A DNA stretch of 64,000 nucleotides, taken from the NCBI GenBank assembly GCA_025360105.1, contig JANYCT010000040.1, positions 124,001 through 188,000 on the forward strand, written 5' to 3'. Source of the DNA: Actinomycetes bacterium. GTDB taxonomy: Bacteria; Actinomycetota; Acidimicrobiia; Acidimicrobiales; Ilumatobacteraceae. The translations under genes were made by a program, and so were the position numbers. Of the stretch, positions 20,652-29,717 are shown one piece after another. The notes beneath the pieces were generated by a model. The model did no database searches and was not told where the DNA came from. It worked only from the letters and a program-made list of their open reading frames with translations. The stretch's first letter is position 1. Every line of letters begins with the position of its first letter.

Positions 20652-22081
20652 GCCGACCGTTGAACGTTGGCAGGCGCTCGAACGCAATGGCGCTGCTCAT
20701 TGTCTGCGCCATCGTGCCGGCGCTGCTGCTCGCCGGGTTGTGGAAATGGGCCGACGGTCGGCGGATTCCTACGGTGCGCGATGCGGTCGTGGTCGAGGGT
20801 CCACGGGCCGAACCACTGATCACCCCCGTCCTCTCAATGCGACGCGCTCCTCAGGCTCTCGCATCGTCCAACAGTGACAACCTGCTGGTGACGGCACTTG
20901 CGCCCGTGGCCGCTCTGGTCGGCGATACATCGTGTCTCACCGTCGCGGTCGATGGGCGTTCGGTTCTCGACGACGGCGGAGTCAGGCAGGTCACCCCGGC
21001 GAGCAATCTGAAACTGTTGGTCGGATCAGTCGCGCTCGAGACGCTTGGGCCGGCCTACACCTTCACCACTCAACTCAAGGGCATACTCGCTGACGGCGTG
21101 GTCACTGGCGACCTGTACTTCGTCGGCGGTGGAGATCCGTTGTTGTCGACTGCGGAGTATCCGCCGACACAGAAGTATCCGACTTCCAATCCGACATCCG
21201 TCGAGTCCCTCGTTGCCACGCTTTCCGCCGCTGGCGTCACAAGGATCGCGGGCAACGTAGTCGGCGATGATTCACGCTATGACGCCGAGCGTTTCGTGCC
21301 CACGTGGGGGCCATCGATCTCAGGAGTCGAAGCAGGGCCCCTCGGAGCGTTGATGGTGAATGATGCTACGAGTTCGGTTGTGCCAGGTTCCACGGCGCGC
21401 TACAGCAACCCTGCGCAGGGCGCTGCCAAGGATCTAATCCGGTTGCTGCAGAAGGCAGGCATCAGCGTCGGCGGCATCGCCAAGACGGCAGCGGCGCCGC
21501 CCGATGCTGCTGTGTTGGCATCCGCGCAGTCGGTACCGCTGACCGCAGTACTGGGCGAAATGTTGACCACCAGCGACGACAACACGGCCGAGTTGTTGCT
21601 GAAGGAACTCGGCGTACATGCCGGCACGGGTGGTACCCGACAGGCCGGCAACGCGGTGGTACTCGCCACGCTCGCGGCACGCGGCATCGACACTAGCGCC
21701 CTGTCACTCGTCGACGGTTCGGGTCTCGATTCGGCAAATCTGCTCACGTGCAACGTCGTCATGCAGATCCTCGAGCACGAGTCAGTGACGAACCCAATCG
21801 GCGCAGGTCTGCCGATCGCCGGGAAGACCGGCACATTGTCCACGCAGTTTCTGGATACCGACATGGTCGGGCGCATGCATGCCAAGACAGGCACACTGCG
21901 CAATGCCAAAGCCCTATCGGGCTACGTCACCTCGCCCGGTGGCACGATCACGTTCTCGCTGATCCTCAGCGTGGCGAATGCCAGCGATGCCGCGAAGTAC
22001 GAGCCCGTATGGTCAGCCCTCGCGACTGCCTTGAGTACGTATCCCGCCGGACCGACGCCTGCACAGCTCCAGCCGCTCTAG
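20648..22081 (+). CDS. dacB: D-alanyl-D-alanine carboxypeptidase/endopeptidase (PBP4/DacB family)
   Basis: VTPASNLKLLVGSVALE (SxxK), SDDNTAELLLKELG (SxN-type), MHAKTGTLRNAKALSGYV (KTG); TTG 20648 or ATG 20687 start. Confidence 0.87.
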   Translation: MSRPLNVGRRSNAMALLIVCAIVPALLLAGLWKWADGRRIPTVRDAVVVEGPRAEPLITPVLSMRRAPQALASSNSDNLLVTALAPVAALVGDTSCLTVAVDGRSVLDDGGVRQVTPASNLKLLVGSVALETLGPAYTFTTQLKGILADGVVTGDLYFVGGGDPLLSTAEYPPTQKYPTSNPTSVESLVATLSAAGVTRIAGNVVGDDSRYDAERFVPTWGPSISGVEAGPLGALMVNDATSSVVPGSTARYSNPAQGAAKDLIRLLQKAGISVGGIAKTAAAPPDAAVLASAQSVPLTAVLGEMLTTSDDNTAELLLKELGVHAGTGGTRQAGNAVVLATLAARGIDTSALSLVDGSGLDSANLLTCNVVMQILEHESVTNPIGAGLPIAGKTGTLSTQFLDTDMVGRMHAKTGTLRNAKALSGYVTSPGGTITFSLILSVANASDAAKYEPVWSALATALSTYPAGPTPAQLQPL

Positions 22082-22118
22082 CAACGCAATGATTTCGGCC
22101 TGGTCCTAGTGTCAGTTC

Positions 22119-22802
22119 ATGGCGACAATGGCGATGTTCCCGCTCGGGTCGGTGCTCTTTCCGGGGGCCGTCTTGCCGTTGCACGTGTTCGAGCCGCGCT
22201 ATCGCCAGATGGTGCAGGATTGCCTCGCCAGCGACGAGCCCGAATTCGGCGTAGCACTGATCGACCGCGGTTCAGAGGTGGGTGGCGGCGACATCCGCAG
22301 CATGGTCGGCACTGTGGCGCGCATCATGCAAGTCGCCGAAACGGACGACGGCCGGTATGCGCTGATTGCGGTCGGTGTCCGTCGTATCCGGGTCGACTAT
22401 TGGCTGCCCGACGACCCTTATCCGCGGGCAGAGGTGAGCGACTGGCCCGACAGTGAGGACTACGGCTCCGAGATCGAACAGGCCCTGGCCACGAGCCTTG
22501 GCCGCGTGAGACGGGTCAATGCACTCGCGACCGAGCTCGGCGAGGTCAGTGCCGACGCAACGAGCGATATCAGTGACGATCCCTTGCTCGGCAGCTACCA
22601 CCTGAGTGTGCTTGCGCCTGTTGGCCCCGCCGACCAGCAGCGTCTGCTTGCAGCATCAGGTCCATCGGAGCGTCTGCGGCTACTCACCGAAGCGATCGAC
22701 GACGTCGAAGCGGGTCTTCGCTTTCGGCTCGCGTGCGATTCTGCTGGCGACTTTGACGGCGACACGCACGGCGAAATGCCGGGCGATATCGACGAGCCGT
22801 AG
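22119..22802 (+). CDS. stand-alone LON substrate-binding domain protein
   Basis: MFPLGSVLFPGAVLPLHVFEPRYRQMVQDCLASDEPEFGVALI. Confidence 0.9.
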   Translation: MATMAMFPLGSVLFPGAVLPLHVFEPRYRQMVQDCLASDEPEFGVALIDRGSEVGGGDIRSMVGTVARIMQVAETDDGRYALIAVGVRRIRVDYWLPDDPYPRAEVSDWPDSEDYGSEIEQALATSLGRVRRVNALATELGEVSADATSDISDDPLLGSYHLSVLAPVGPADQQRLLAASGPSERLRLLTEAIDDVEAGLRFRLACDSAGDFDGDTHGEMPGDIDEP

Positions 22803-22836
22803 GTTCGCGCTGGTTCAACGTGCTACACATGGAGAC

Positions 22837-23181
22837 GTGGCAGACAGGGAACGCACTACTTTTTCCTCGGCGAAGAAGTCCGATATCGGTCAGGTTGAAG
22901 AAATCATCGACCTCGTCAAGGCATATGCGACGCAGGAGACCGTCGGCCCGCTCAAGGGCATCGGCCGCAGGATCGGCTGGGGTCTTGCCGGAGCGCTCGC
23001 GTTGAGCATGGGATTGTTCTTCCTCTCGCTCGGTCTGCTTCGTCTAGTCCAGGTAAAGATCCCGCGGATCTCCCACGGGGCGTGGTCGTGGGTGCCGTAC
23101 GTCATGATCTTCGCGTTCTGCACCCTCGTGACGGCATTTGCGCTCTCACGAATCTCCAAGCTCGAAAAGGAACTGAACTGA
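22837..23181 (+). CDS. actinobacterial phage-holin-like (DUF1469/holin-X type) membrane protein
   Basis: GTG start; IIDLVKAYATQETVGPLKGIGRRIGWGLAGALALSMGLFFLSLGLLRL with two TM helices. Confidence 0.65.
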   Translation: MADRERTTFSSAKKSDIGQVEEIIDLVKAYATQETVGPLKGIGRRIGWGLAGALALSMGLFFLSLGLLRLVQVKIPRISHGAWSWVPYVMIFAFCTLVTAFALSRISKLEKELN

Positions 23182-23393
23182 TGGCACAGCCCCAACAACG
23201 GGTCTCGCGCGACGACCTCGAGGCAAAATTCCGTGCTCTGCAGGGTGACGTGCAGGCCCAAGTCGAGGACCGCAAGTCGATGCTGATGTCAGCACTCGCC
23301 ATCGGCGGAGTCCTTTTGCTGATCACGCTGTTCCTATTGGGTCGCAAAAGTGGCAAGAGCAAGACCACACTCGTCGAGATCCGCAGGGTCTGA
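23181..23393 (+). CDS. small single-TM hypothetical protein
   Basis: 70 aa; MAQPQQRVSRDDLEAKFRALQGDVQ...ALAIGGVLLLITLFLLGRKSG. Confidence 0.65.
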   Translation: MAQPQQRVSRDDLEAKFRALQGDVQAQVEDRKSMLMSALAIGGVLLLITLFLLGRKSGKSKTTLVEIRRV

Positions 23394-23400
23394 CGCAAGT

Positions 23401-23676
23401 ATGGCTATGAACCGACTGCTCTCGCGCGCTGCCATTCCGCTGTCACCATTCGTAAGGATTCGACGAAAGGCCCTCACCAACGGCGTACTCGGCGGCGACC
23501 GCCGGTGGCTCGTGGTCGGCGGCATCTTCTGGAGCATACGCATCGTGCGCGTGGCGCTCGGACGCCGTTCGCGTGTGGTCGCCGTCGAAGTGCTCAGGCC
23601 CGGTCAGGCGATCCGCCTCGAATCCATTCCAGCGCCCACACGGGCAGAGCGCAAGGCGTACAAAGCCGCTCGCTGA
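23401..23676 (+). CDS. small basic hypothetical protein
   Basis: MAMNRLLSRAAIPLSPFVRIRRKALTNGVLGGDRRWLVVGGIFW... Confidence 0.6.
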   Translation: MAMNRLLSRAAIPLSPFVRIRRKALTNGVLGGDRRWLVVGGIFWSIRIVRVALGRRSRVVAVEVLRPGQAIRLESIPAPTRAERKAYKAAR

Positions 23677-23790
23677 GCGCTTCCGCCGGAGCGCCAAAAC
23701 ACTGCGTGGCCGGATCTGGCCGTGCACACGCCACAATGGAGCAGCCGTGGCGCCGCTGCAGCAGGATTCACACATGCCCAAGGACCAGAC

Positions 23791-23991
23791 ATGAAGGTGC
23801 TGCTCAGAAACCCGCGTCGCGAACTCGACATCGCAGGTCCTCGCCGCGTCCACGCGCTCCTCAACGATCTGCAATTGAATCGCGAATCCCATCTGGTGAT
23901 CCGCAATGGCACACTCGTCGCGAGCGACGAGGAACTCAGCGCCGATGACGTTGTCGAGATCCGCCCGGTCATCAGTGGTGGCGCACAGTGA
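23791..23991 (+). CDS. TtuB/MoaD/ThiS-like beta-grasp sulfur-carrier (ubiquitin-like) protein
   Basis: 66 aa MKVLLRNPRRELDIAGPRRVHALLNDLQLNRESHLVIRNGTLVASDEELSADDVVEIRPVISGGAQ; GG near C-terminus; stop overlaps the next GTG start. Confidence 0.8.
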   Translation: MKVLLRNPRRELDIAGPRRVHALLNDLQLNRESHLVIRNGTLVASDEELSADDVVEIRPVISGGAQ

Positions 23992-24941
23992 AGTGTCGCG
24001 TCTGTCGCGAGCCGGCGATCATCGACGTGCCACGTCACAACGCCAACTTCTGCGCGCCGCACTTTCTCGACATGTGCCGCAAGCAGGTCCGCAAGGCAAT
24101 CGATGACTTTGAGATGCTGCAGTCCGATGACCGAATTCTTGTCGCGGTATCGGGCGGCAAGGACAGCTTGGCGATCTGGGACATGCTCATCGATCTCGGC
24201 TACTCCGCTGACGGTCTCTACATCGGTCTCGGTATTGGCGAGTACAGCGACGTCTCGGGGGAGTATGCCCGCTCGTTTGCGAACGAACGTGGTCTGCACT
24301 TGGTCGAGATTTCGTTGCGCGATGACTACGGCTACGACGTGCCCACTGCCACGCGAGCAACTCGGCGTGTGCCGTGTTCGGCGTGTGGGATGAGCAAGCG
24401 CCACCTGTTCGACAAGGCCGCGATCGACGGCGGATACACCGTGCTCGTCACCGGACACAACCTCGACGACGAAGCAGCGGTGCTGTACGGCAACACGCTA
24501 CGGTGGGAGTTGCCATATCTGGCCCGACAACTGCCCACGCTGCCCGCGCGCAACGGCTTCCCGAAGAAGGTGAAGCCCTTGGTGCGTCTCTCCGAGCGCG
24601 AGACAGCTGCGTGGTGCATCGTGCGCGGCATCGACTACCTCGTCGACGAATGCCCCATGGCTGCAGGTAATCGCCATCTTGGCTTCAAAGAGGCGCTGAA
24701 TACCATCGAGACCCAATCGCCGGGCACCAAGACAGCGTTCTACCTCAACTTCGTCGACAAGGTGGCGCCGCTGCTCAGCGCGTTCGCGCTGGGCGACGAC
24801 GTCGTGCTGGCACCCTGTGCGCGGTGCGGCGCTCCGACCACTGGCGAGATCTGTGCATTCTGCCATCTGGTCGAAACGGCGAGCGCACATGAACCGGTCC
24901 CCGTCGAGTTGGTCACCGGAAGAGGAGCGCGACGTCGATGA
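23988..24941 (+). CDS. TtuA/TtcA-type tRNA 2-thiolation protein
   Basis: N-terminal Zn ribbon CRVCREP...FCAPHF, PP-loop VAVSGGKDSLAIW, CSACG plus DECPMA cysteines, C-terminal Zn ribbon CARCGAPTTGEICAFCHLVE. Confidence 0.88.
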   Translation: MKCRVCREPAIIDVPRHNANFCAPHFLDMCRKQVRKAIDDFEMLQSDDRILVAVSGGKDSLAIWDMLIDLGYSADGLYIGLGIGEYSDVSGEYARSFANERGLHLVEISLRDDYGYDVPTATRATRRVPCSACGMSKRHLFDKAAIDGGYTVLVTGHNLDDEAAVLYGNTLRWELPYLARQLPTLPARNGFPKKVKPLVRLSERETAAWCIVRGIDYLVDECPMAAGNRHLGFKEALNTIETQSPGTKTAFYLNFVDKVAPLLSAFALGDDVVLAPCARCGAPTTGEICAFCHLVETASAHEPVPVELVTGRGARRR

Positions 24942-25789
24942 ACAGGACCTTTCAATATGGAGATCGGGTGCTCCTACTCGACAGCAAGCAGCGCCGCTAC
25001 CTCATCACTCTGAAAGAGGGCGGCGAGTTTCACAGCCACAATGGCTTTGTGGCGCACTCGCAGATCGTCGATCAGCCCGAGGGCCTGTATGTGAAGTCGA
25101 CCAAGGCATCGCCCTACACCGCATTGCGGCCGACGCTCGAAGACTTCGTCGTCGAAATGCCACGCGGCGCACAGGTCATCTACCCGAAGGATCTCGCACC
25201 GATCTGCATGCTGGCAGACATCGGTCCCGGCATACGCGTCTTCGAGAGCGGTGTCGGTAGCGGCGCACTCTCGATGACGATGCTGCGCTACGGCGCCGAG
25301 ATCGTGGGCTACGAACTGCGCGAAGACTTCGCCAACCGTGCCACCACCAACGTTCGCTCGTTCCTCGGCGAGGACGCGTTGAGCAGGTACCACGTGCAGA
25401 TCCGTGATGCCTACGACGGTATCGACGAGGCCGACTTCGATCGAGTCGTTCTCGATCTTCCCGAGCCATGGAACGTGGTGCCCCATGCCGAGAAGGCGCT
25501 ACGTCGTGGCGGCATTCTTGTTGCCTACACGCCGTCGATCACCCAGGCTGCACAGGTACGCGAGGCCTTCGCGCACAGCAGAGCATGGAACGGCGCGCGC
25601 ACCCTCGAAGTGCTGCATCGTGGCTGGCATATCGAGGGTCAGGCCGTGCGACCAGACCACCGGATGGTGGCCCACACCGGATTTTTGACGACAGCTCGAT
25701 ATCTCGGCCCCCGCCACGAGAACGTCGAAAACGGCGACAGGGCGCCGGAGCGCCCCATCGAAGAGATTCCCGACGACGCCGACGAGTGA
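24938..25789 (+). CDS. trmI: tRNA (adenine-58-N1)-methyltransferase, TrmI family
   Basis: VIYPKDLAPICMLADIGPGIRVFESGVGSGALSMTMLRYGAEIVGYELREDFA; DRVVLDLPEPW. Confidence 0.92.
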   Translation: MNRTFQYGDRVLLLDSKQRRYLITLKEGGEFHSHNGFVAHSQIVDQPEGLYVKSTKASPYTALRPTLEDFVVEMPRGAQVIYPKDLAPICMLADIGPGIRVFESGVGSGALSMTMLRYGAEIVGYELREDFANRATTNVRSFLGEDALSRYHVQIRDAYDGIDEADFDRVVLDLPEPWNVVPHAEKALRRGGILVAYTPSITQAAQVREAFAHSRAWNGARTLEVLHRGWHIEGQAVRPDHRMVAHTGFLTTARYLGPRHENVENGDRAPERPIEEIPDDADE

Positions 25790-25846
25790 CCTGCGTCAGT
25801 CAGCGCATACACCCGAGCGTCCGGCTCGACATGTATCGGTCAAGAT

Positions 25847-26092
25847 TTACGGCTCGATGAAAATGCACTCGCCGGGGCATTCCTCGGCGGACTCGATGAC
25901 GGCGTCGAGTTGGCCGTCGGGAATGTTGGCCATGCCGTCTGCGCCCTGCGCATTGCCTTTGGCTGTTGCGTAGATCGTGGCACCTTCGCGCACATACGCC
26001 AGGCCATCATCGAGCAACGTAAAGACGTCGGGGGCGATCTCTTCGCAGAGTCCGTCGCCGGTGCACAGATCTTGATCGATCCAGACCTTCAT
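25847..26092 (-). CDS. ferredoxin, single cluster type
   Basis: MKVWIDQDLCTGDGLCEEIAPDVFTLLDDG...AEECPGECIFIEP. Confidence 0.9.
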   Translation of the reverse strand: MKVWIDQDLCTGDGLCEEIAPDVFTLLDDGLAYVREGATIYATAKGNAQGADGMANIPDGQLDAVIESAEECPGECIFIEP

Positions 26093-26226
26093 GATGTATG
26101 TGTCTCCTTCGGAGGCTGAGAAAGAAGGCTTCAAAAGCAGTGGCTACTGTACACGCGGCCACCCCAAATAATCATGTTTGTACAAGCCTGACCACGAGTC
26201 ACCATTGCGTGTAGCTTCAAGGGATT

Positions 26227-26234
26227 AGGAGGTG
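26227..26234 (+). promoter_or_regulatory. strong Shine-Dalgarno of mpa
   Basis: AGGAGGTG 5 nt before GTG start at 26240. Confidence 0.7.
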
Positions 26235-26239
26235 CGTAC

Positions 26240-27955
26240 GTGACCGCAGCAGACGACGAGACCGCCGATGTGCTTCGGGCCGAGGTCATCGTGCTCGAGG
26301 AGGAGATCACCCATCTCCGTCACAAACTTGCCGACTCTCCAAAACGCATGCGCGCGCTCGAGGATCGGCTGCTCGAAACAAAGGGTCAGCTGGCCCATCT
26401 GACATCGCAGAACGAAAAGCTGAGCTACACACTGCGCGAGGCACGTGAGCACATTGCATCGCTGCGCGAGGAGGTCGACAAACTCACCCAGCCGCCATCG
26501 GCGTACGGAGTCGTCGTCGGCAAAAACGGCGATGGCACTGTCGACGTTCAGTCCAGCGGGCGCAAAATGCGCGTCACCTTGCATCCCGAGATCGACCACG
26601 ACGCACTCGAACGTGGATCCGAAGTCGTGCTCAACGAAAGCTTCAACGTCATCATGGCCCGCCAATCAGACAGCACGGGCGAAGTTGTGACGATCAAGGA
26701 GATCCTCGAAGACGGCGTTCGAGCCCTCGTGGTCGGACGCGCCGATGAGGAACGCATTTGCGAGCTCGCTGACGCGATTCGGGGGACGCACCTTCGACCG
26801 GGCGACTCGCTGCGGATGGACCCGCGCACCAATTTGCTGCTCGAGAAGCTCGCCCGGCCCGAGGTCGAGGATCTCCTCCTCGAAGAGGTTCCCGATATCT
26901 CCTACGCCGACATCGGTGGACTCGACACCCAGATCGAACAGATCGCCGACGCTGTCGAATTGCCCTATCTGTATCAAGAACTCTTCGCCGAGCACCGCTT
27001 ACCCGCGCCCAAGGGCATCCTGCTCTATGGGCCTCCTGGCTGCGGCAAAACGCTCATTGCGAAGGCAGTTGCCAACAGCCTGGCCAAAAAAGTGGCTGCC
27101 TCAACCGGGGGCGAGAAGGGTCGCAGCTACTTCATCAACATTAAGGGCCCAGAGCTGCTCAACAAGTACGTGGGCGAGACTGAGCGCCAGATTCGACTGG
27201 TGTTCCAGCGAGCCCGCGAAAAGAGCGAGGAGGGCTGGCCCGTCATCGTGTTCTTCGACGAGATGGACAGCATGTTCCGAACCCGTGGATCGGGCATCAG
27301 CTCCGACATGGAAAGCACGATCGTGCCCCAATTGCTCGCCGAGATAGATGGCGTCGAAGGTCTCCGCAACGTGATCGTCATCGGCGCAACGAACCGCGAG
27401 GATTTGATCGATCCGGCCATTCTGCGACCCGGACGCCTCGACGTGAAGATCAAGATCGAGCGCCCGAACGAGGTCGCTGCACAGCAGATCTTTGCGCAGT
27501 ACCTCAACGATGAGATCCCTATCGCCGCCGGCGAGCAGGTGCCCGCCATGATCGAGCGCACAGTCGACGAGATGTACCGCGACGACGAGGCCAATCGCTT
27601 CCTCGAAGTCACGTACCAAAACGGTGATAAGGAAATCCTGTACTACAAAGACTTTGCGTCGGGAGCGATGATCGAAAACATCGTCCGACGAGCCAAGAAG
27701 CTTGCGATCAAGCGGCTCATCGCCGGCGGGGCCAAGGGTGTGAGCACTCAGGATCTGCTCGACTCGATCAAGCAGGAATACAAAGAGCACGAGGACCTGC
27801 CGAACACCACCAACCCCGACGACTGGGCCAAGATCAGTGGCAAAAAGGGCGAGCGCATTGTGTTCATTCGCACCCTGGTCAACGAGGGCCGCGCCGCCGC
27901 CGATCTCGCCGGTGGGCGAGCGATAGAACGTGTGGGCACAGGGCAGTACCTGTAG
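26240..27955 (+). CDS. mpa: proteasome-activating AAA+ ATPase Mpa/ARC
   Basis: N-terminal coiled coil, OB domains, Walker [32 protein letters not shown]-terminal GQYL proteasome-docking motif. Confidence 0.96.
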   Translation: MTAADDETADVLRAEVIVLEEEITHLRHKLADSPKRMRALEDRLLETKGQLAHLTSQNEKLSYTLREAREHIASLREEVDKLTQPPSAYGVVVGKNGDGTVDVQSSGRKMRVTLHPEIDHDALERGSEVVLNESFNVIMARQSDSTGEVVTIKEILEDGVRALVVGRADEERICELADAIRGTHLRPGDSLRMDPRTNLLLEKLARPEVEDLLLEEVPDISYADIGGLDTQIEQIADAVELPYLYQELFAEHRLPAPKGILLYGPPGCGKTLIAKAVANSLAKKVAASTGGEKGRSYFINIKGPELLNKYVGETERQIRLVFQRAREKSEEGWPVIVFFDEMDSMFRTRGSGISSDMESTIVPQLLAEIDGVEGLRNVIVIGATNREDLIDPAILRPGRLDVKIKIERPNEVAAQQIFAQYLNDEIPIAAGEQVPAMIERTVDEMYRDDEANRFLEVTYQNGDKEILYYKDFASGAMIENIVRRAKKLAIKRLIAGGAKGVSTQDLLDSIKQEYKEHEDLPNTTNPDDWAKISGKKGERIVFIRTLVNEGRAAADLAGGRAIERVGTGQYL

Positions 27956-27978
27956 CCCCCGGGCGCTATGGTCGGATC

Positions 27979-29463
27979 ATGGCCATCGCCAAGGTATGCG
28001 GCATCGAGACCGAGTACGGCATTCAGGTTCGAGGCGCGGAGTCGAACCCGGTGGCAGCATCAAGTGTGCTGATTAACGCGTACGTCAGCGGCGTGCTGCG
28101 CACGGTGGGTTGGGACTTTCACGATGAGCATCCCGGCCACGACGCCAGGGGATTCAACCTCGAGGACGTCTTCGCCCCTGAGGTCGACTCTCAACTCGTC
28201 AACACTGTGCTCACGAATGGTGCGCGCTACTACGTCGATCACGCCCACCCCGAGATCTCGACCCCCGAATGTGTAAACGCGCTCGAGGTCGTGCGTTTCG
28301 ATCGAGCTGGCGAGGAGATCGTCAGAGCCAGCATGCATGCCGCACGGCGGCTGCTGAACGATGGCAGCGAGATCGTCACTTACAAGAACAACTCCGACGG
28401 CAAGGGCAATAGCTACGGCTGCCACGAGAACTATCTCGTCGACCGCGCCACCCCATTCGGCCGCATCGTCAGTCAGATCACCCCACATTTCGTGTCGCGC
28501 CAGGTGTATTGCGGGGCGGGCAAGGTCGGTACCGAATTCTCGGGAACGTCGTCGAAGACGGTGCCCTACCAGCTCAGCCAACGGGCCGACTTCTTCGAAG
28601 AGGAAGTGGGTCTCGAGACCACGCTCAAGCGACCCATCGTCAACACGCGCGACGAACCGCATTGCGACGCGCAGAAGTATCGCCGACTGCATGTGATCGT
28701 GGGCGACGCCAACATGAGCGAGGTGGCGACGTATCTCAAGGTGGGAACCTCGGCCATCGTGCTTGCGATGATCGAAGACGATGAGGTCGGCACCGATCTC
28801 ACTCTTGCGAACCCGGTGTCGGCCATACGCCAGATCAGTCACGACCCTTCGCTCAACCGAACCGTGCTGTTGCGCGATGGGCGCCGGGTGACAGCGCTCG
28901 AACTGCAATGGTCGCTGCTCGAGCGTGCCAAGAAATACGAGCGATCGCATGGTCTTGCCTGCGTGGGCGAGCCGGTCGGCGCAGATGTGCTCGTGCGGTG
29001 GGAAGCCGTGCTCACCGGACTCGAAGGTGACCACCAATCCGTTGCACATTGGGTCGATTGGGTGGCCAAGAAGCGGCTGATCGACGCATTTGCTGAACGT
29101 CACAACCTCCGGCAGGGCGACGCCAAACTCAAAGCGCTCGATCTGCAATACCACGACATGCGCGCTGATCGCTGCCTCGCCACCAAACTAGGACTCGAGA
29201 CGCTCGTCAGCAGCGACGAGGTGCGGATGGCAATGACCGAACCGCCCGTCACTACGAGAGCCTACTTTCGCGGCAAGTGCCTGCAGCGCTGGCCCGACGA
29301 CATCGTTGCTGCCAACTGGGACTCGATGGTGTTCGACGTGGGTCGAGATCCGCTGCGACGGGTTCCGATGATGGAACCTCTTCGTGGCACCGCAGAACAC
29401 GTTGGCCAACTGTTGGACGAGTGCACCACGGCGGCAGAGTTGTTGATGCGTTTGGACTCGTAG
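27979..29463 (+). CDS. dop: Pup deamidase/depupylase Dop
   Basis: [47 protein letters not shown], paralogous to PafA; position between mpa and pup. Confidence 0.94.
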   Translation: MAIAKVCGIETEYGIQVRGAESNPVAASSVLINAYVSGVLRTVGWDFHDEHPGHDARGFNLEDVFAPEVDSQLVNTVLTNGARYYVDHAHPEISTPECVNALEVVRFDRAGEEIVRASMHAARRLLNDGSEIVTYKNNSDGKGNSYGCHENYLVDRATPFGRIVSQITPHFVSRQVYCGAGKVGTEFSGTSSKTVPYQLSQRADFFEEEVGLETTLKRPIVNTRDEPHCDAQKYRRLHVIVGDANMSEVATYLKVGTSAIVLAMIEDDEVGTDLTLANPVSAIRQISHDPSLNRTVLLRDGRRVTALELQWSLLERAKKYERSHGLACVGEPVGADVLVRWEAVLTGLEGDHQSVAHWVDWVAKKRLIDAFAERHNLRQGDAKLKALDLQYHDMRADRCLATKLGLETLVSSDEVRMAMTEPPVTTRAYFRGKCLQRWPDDIVAANWDSMVFDVGRDPLRRVPMMEPLRGTAEHVGQLLDECTTAAELLMRLDS

Positions 29464-29518
29464 GCTGAGCGCACAGTTACTGGCATGATGATCCCACGAC
29501 GAGGGTAGGAACCACCGC

Positions 29519-29713
29519 ATGACCGAGCGCACACAAAAGCAGAAGCCCACCCCATCTCGTACCGACGAGACGGTGGAGCAAGCACCCGCAAGCGCGCCCC
29601 AGGGCGAGAAGCTCAAAGCAGAACTCGACGACCTCCTTGATGAGATCGATGAGGTGCTCGAGACGAACGCCGAGGATTTTGTGAAGAGTTACGTGCAAAA
29701 GGGCGGCGAGTAG
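29519..29713 (+). CDS. pup: prokaryotic ubiquitin-like protein Pup (GGE C-terminus)
   Basis: 64 aa ...[33 protein letters not shown]. Confidence 0.96.
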   Translation: MTERTQKQKPTPSRTDETVEQAPASAPQGEKLKAELDDLLDEIDEVLETNAEDFVKSYVQKGGE

Positions 29714-29717
29714 TCGG

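Noticed and set aside
22837-23181. Prophage holin suggesting a phage region
   Set aside because: Holin-X/DUF1469-like proteins are common chromosomal genes in actinobacteria; no phage structural, integrase or lysis genes nearby.
28060-29154. 364-aa minus-strand ORF opposite dop
   Set aside because: Antisense shadow of dop.
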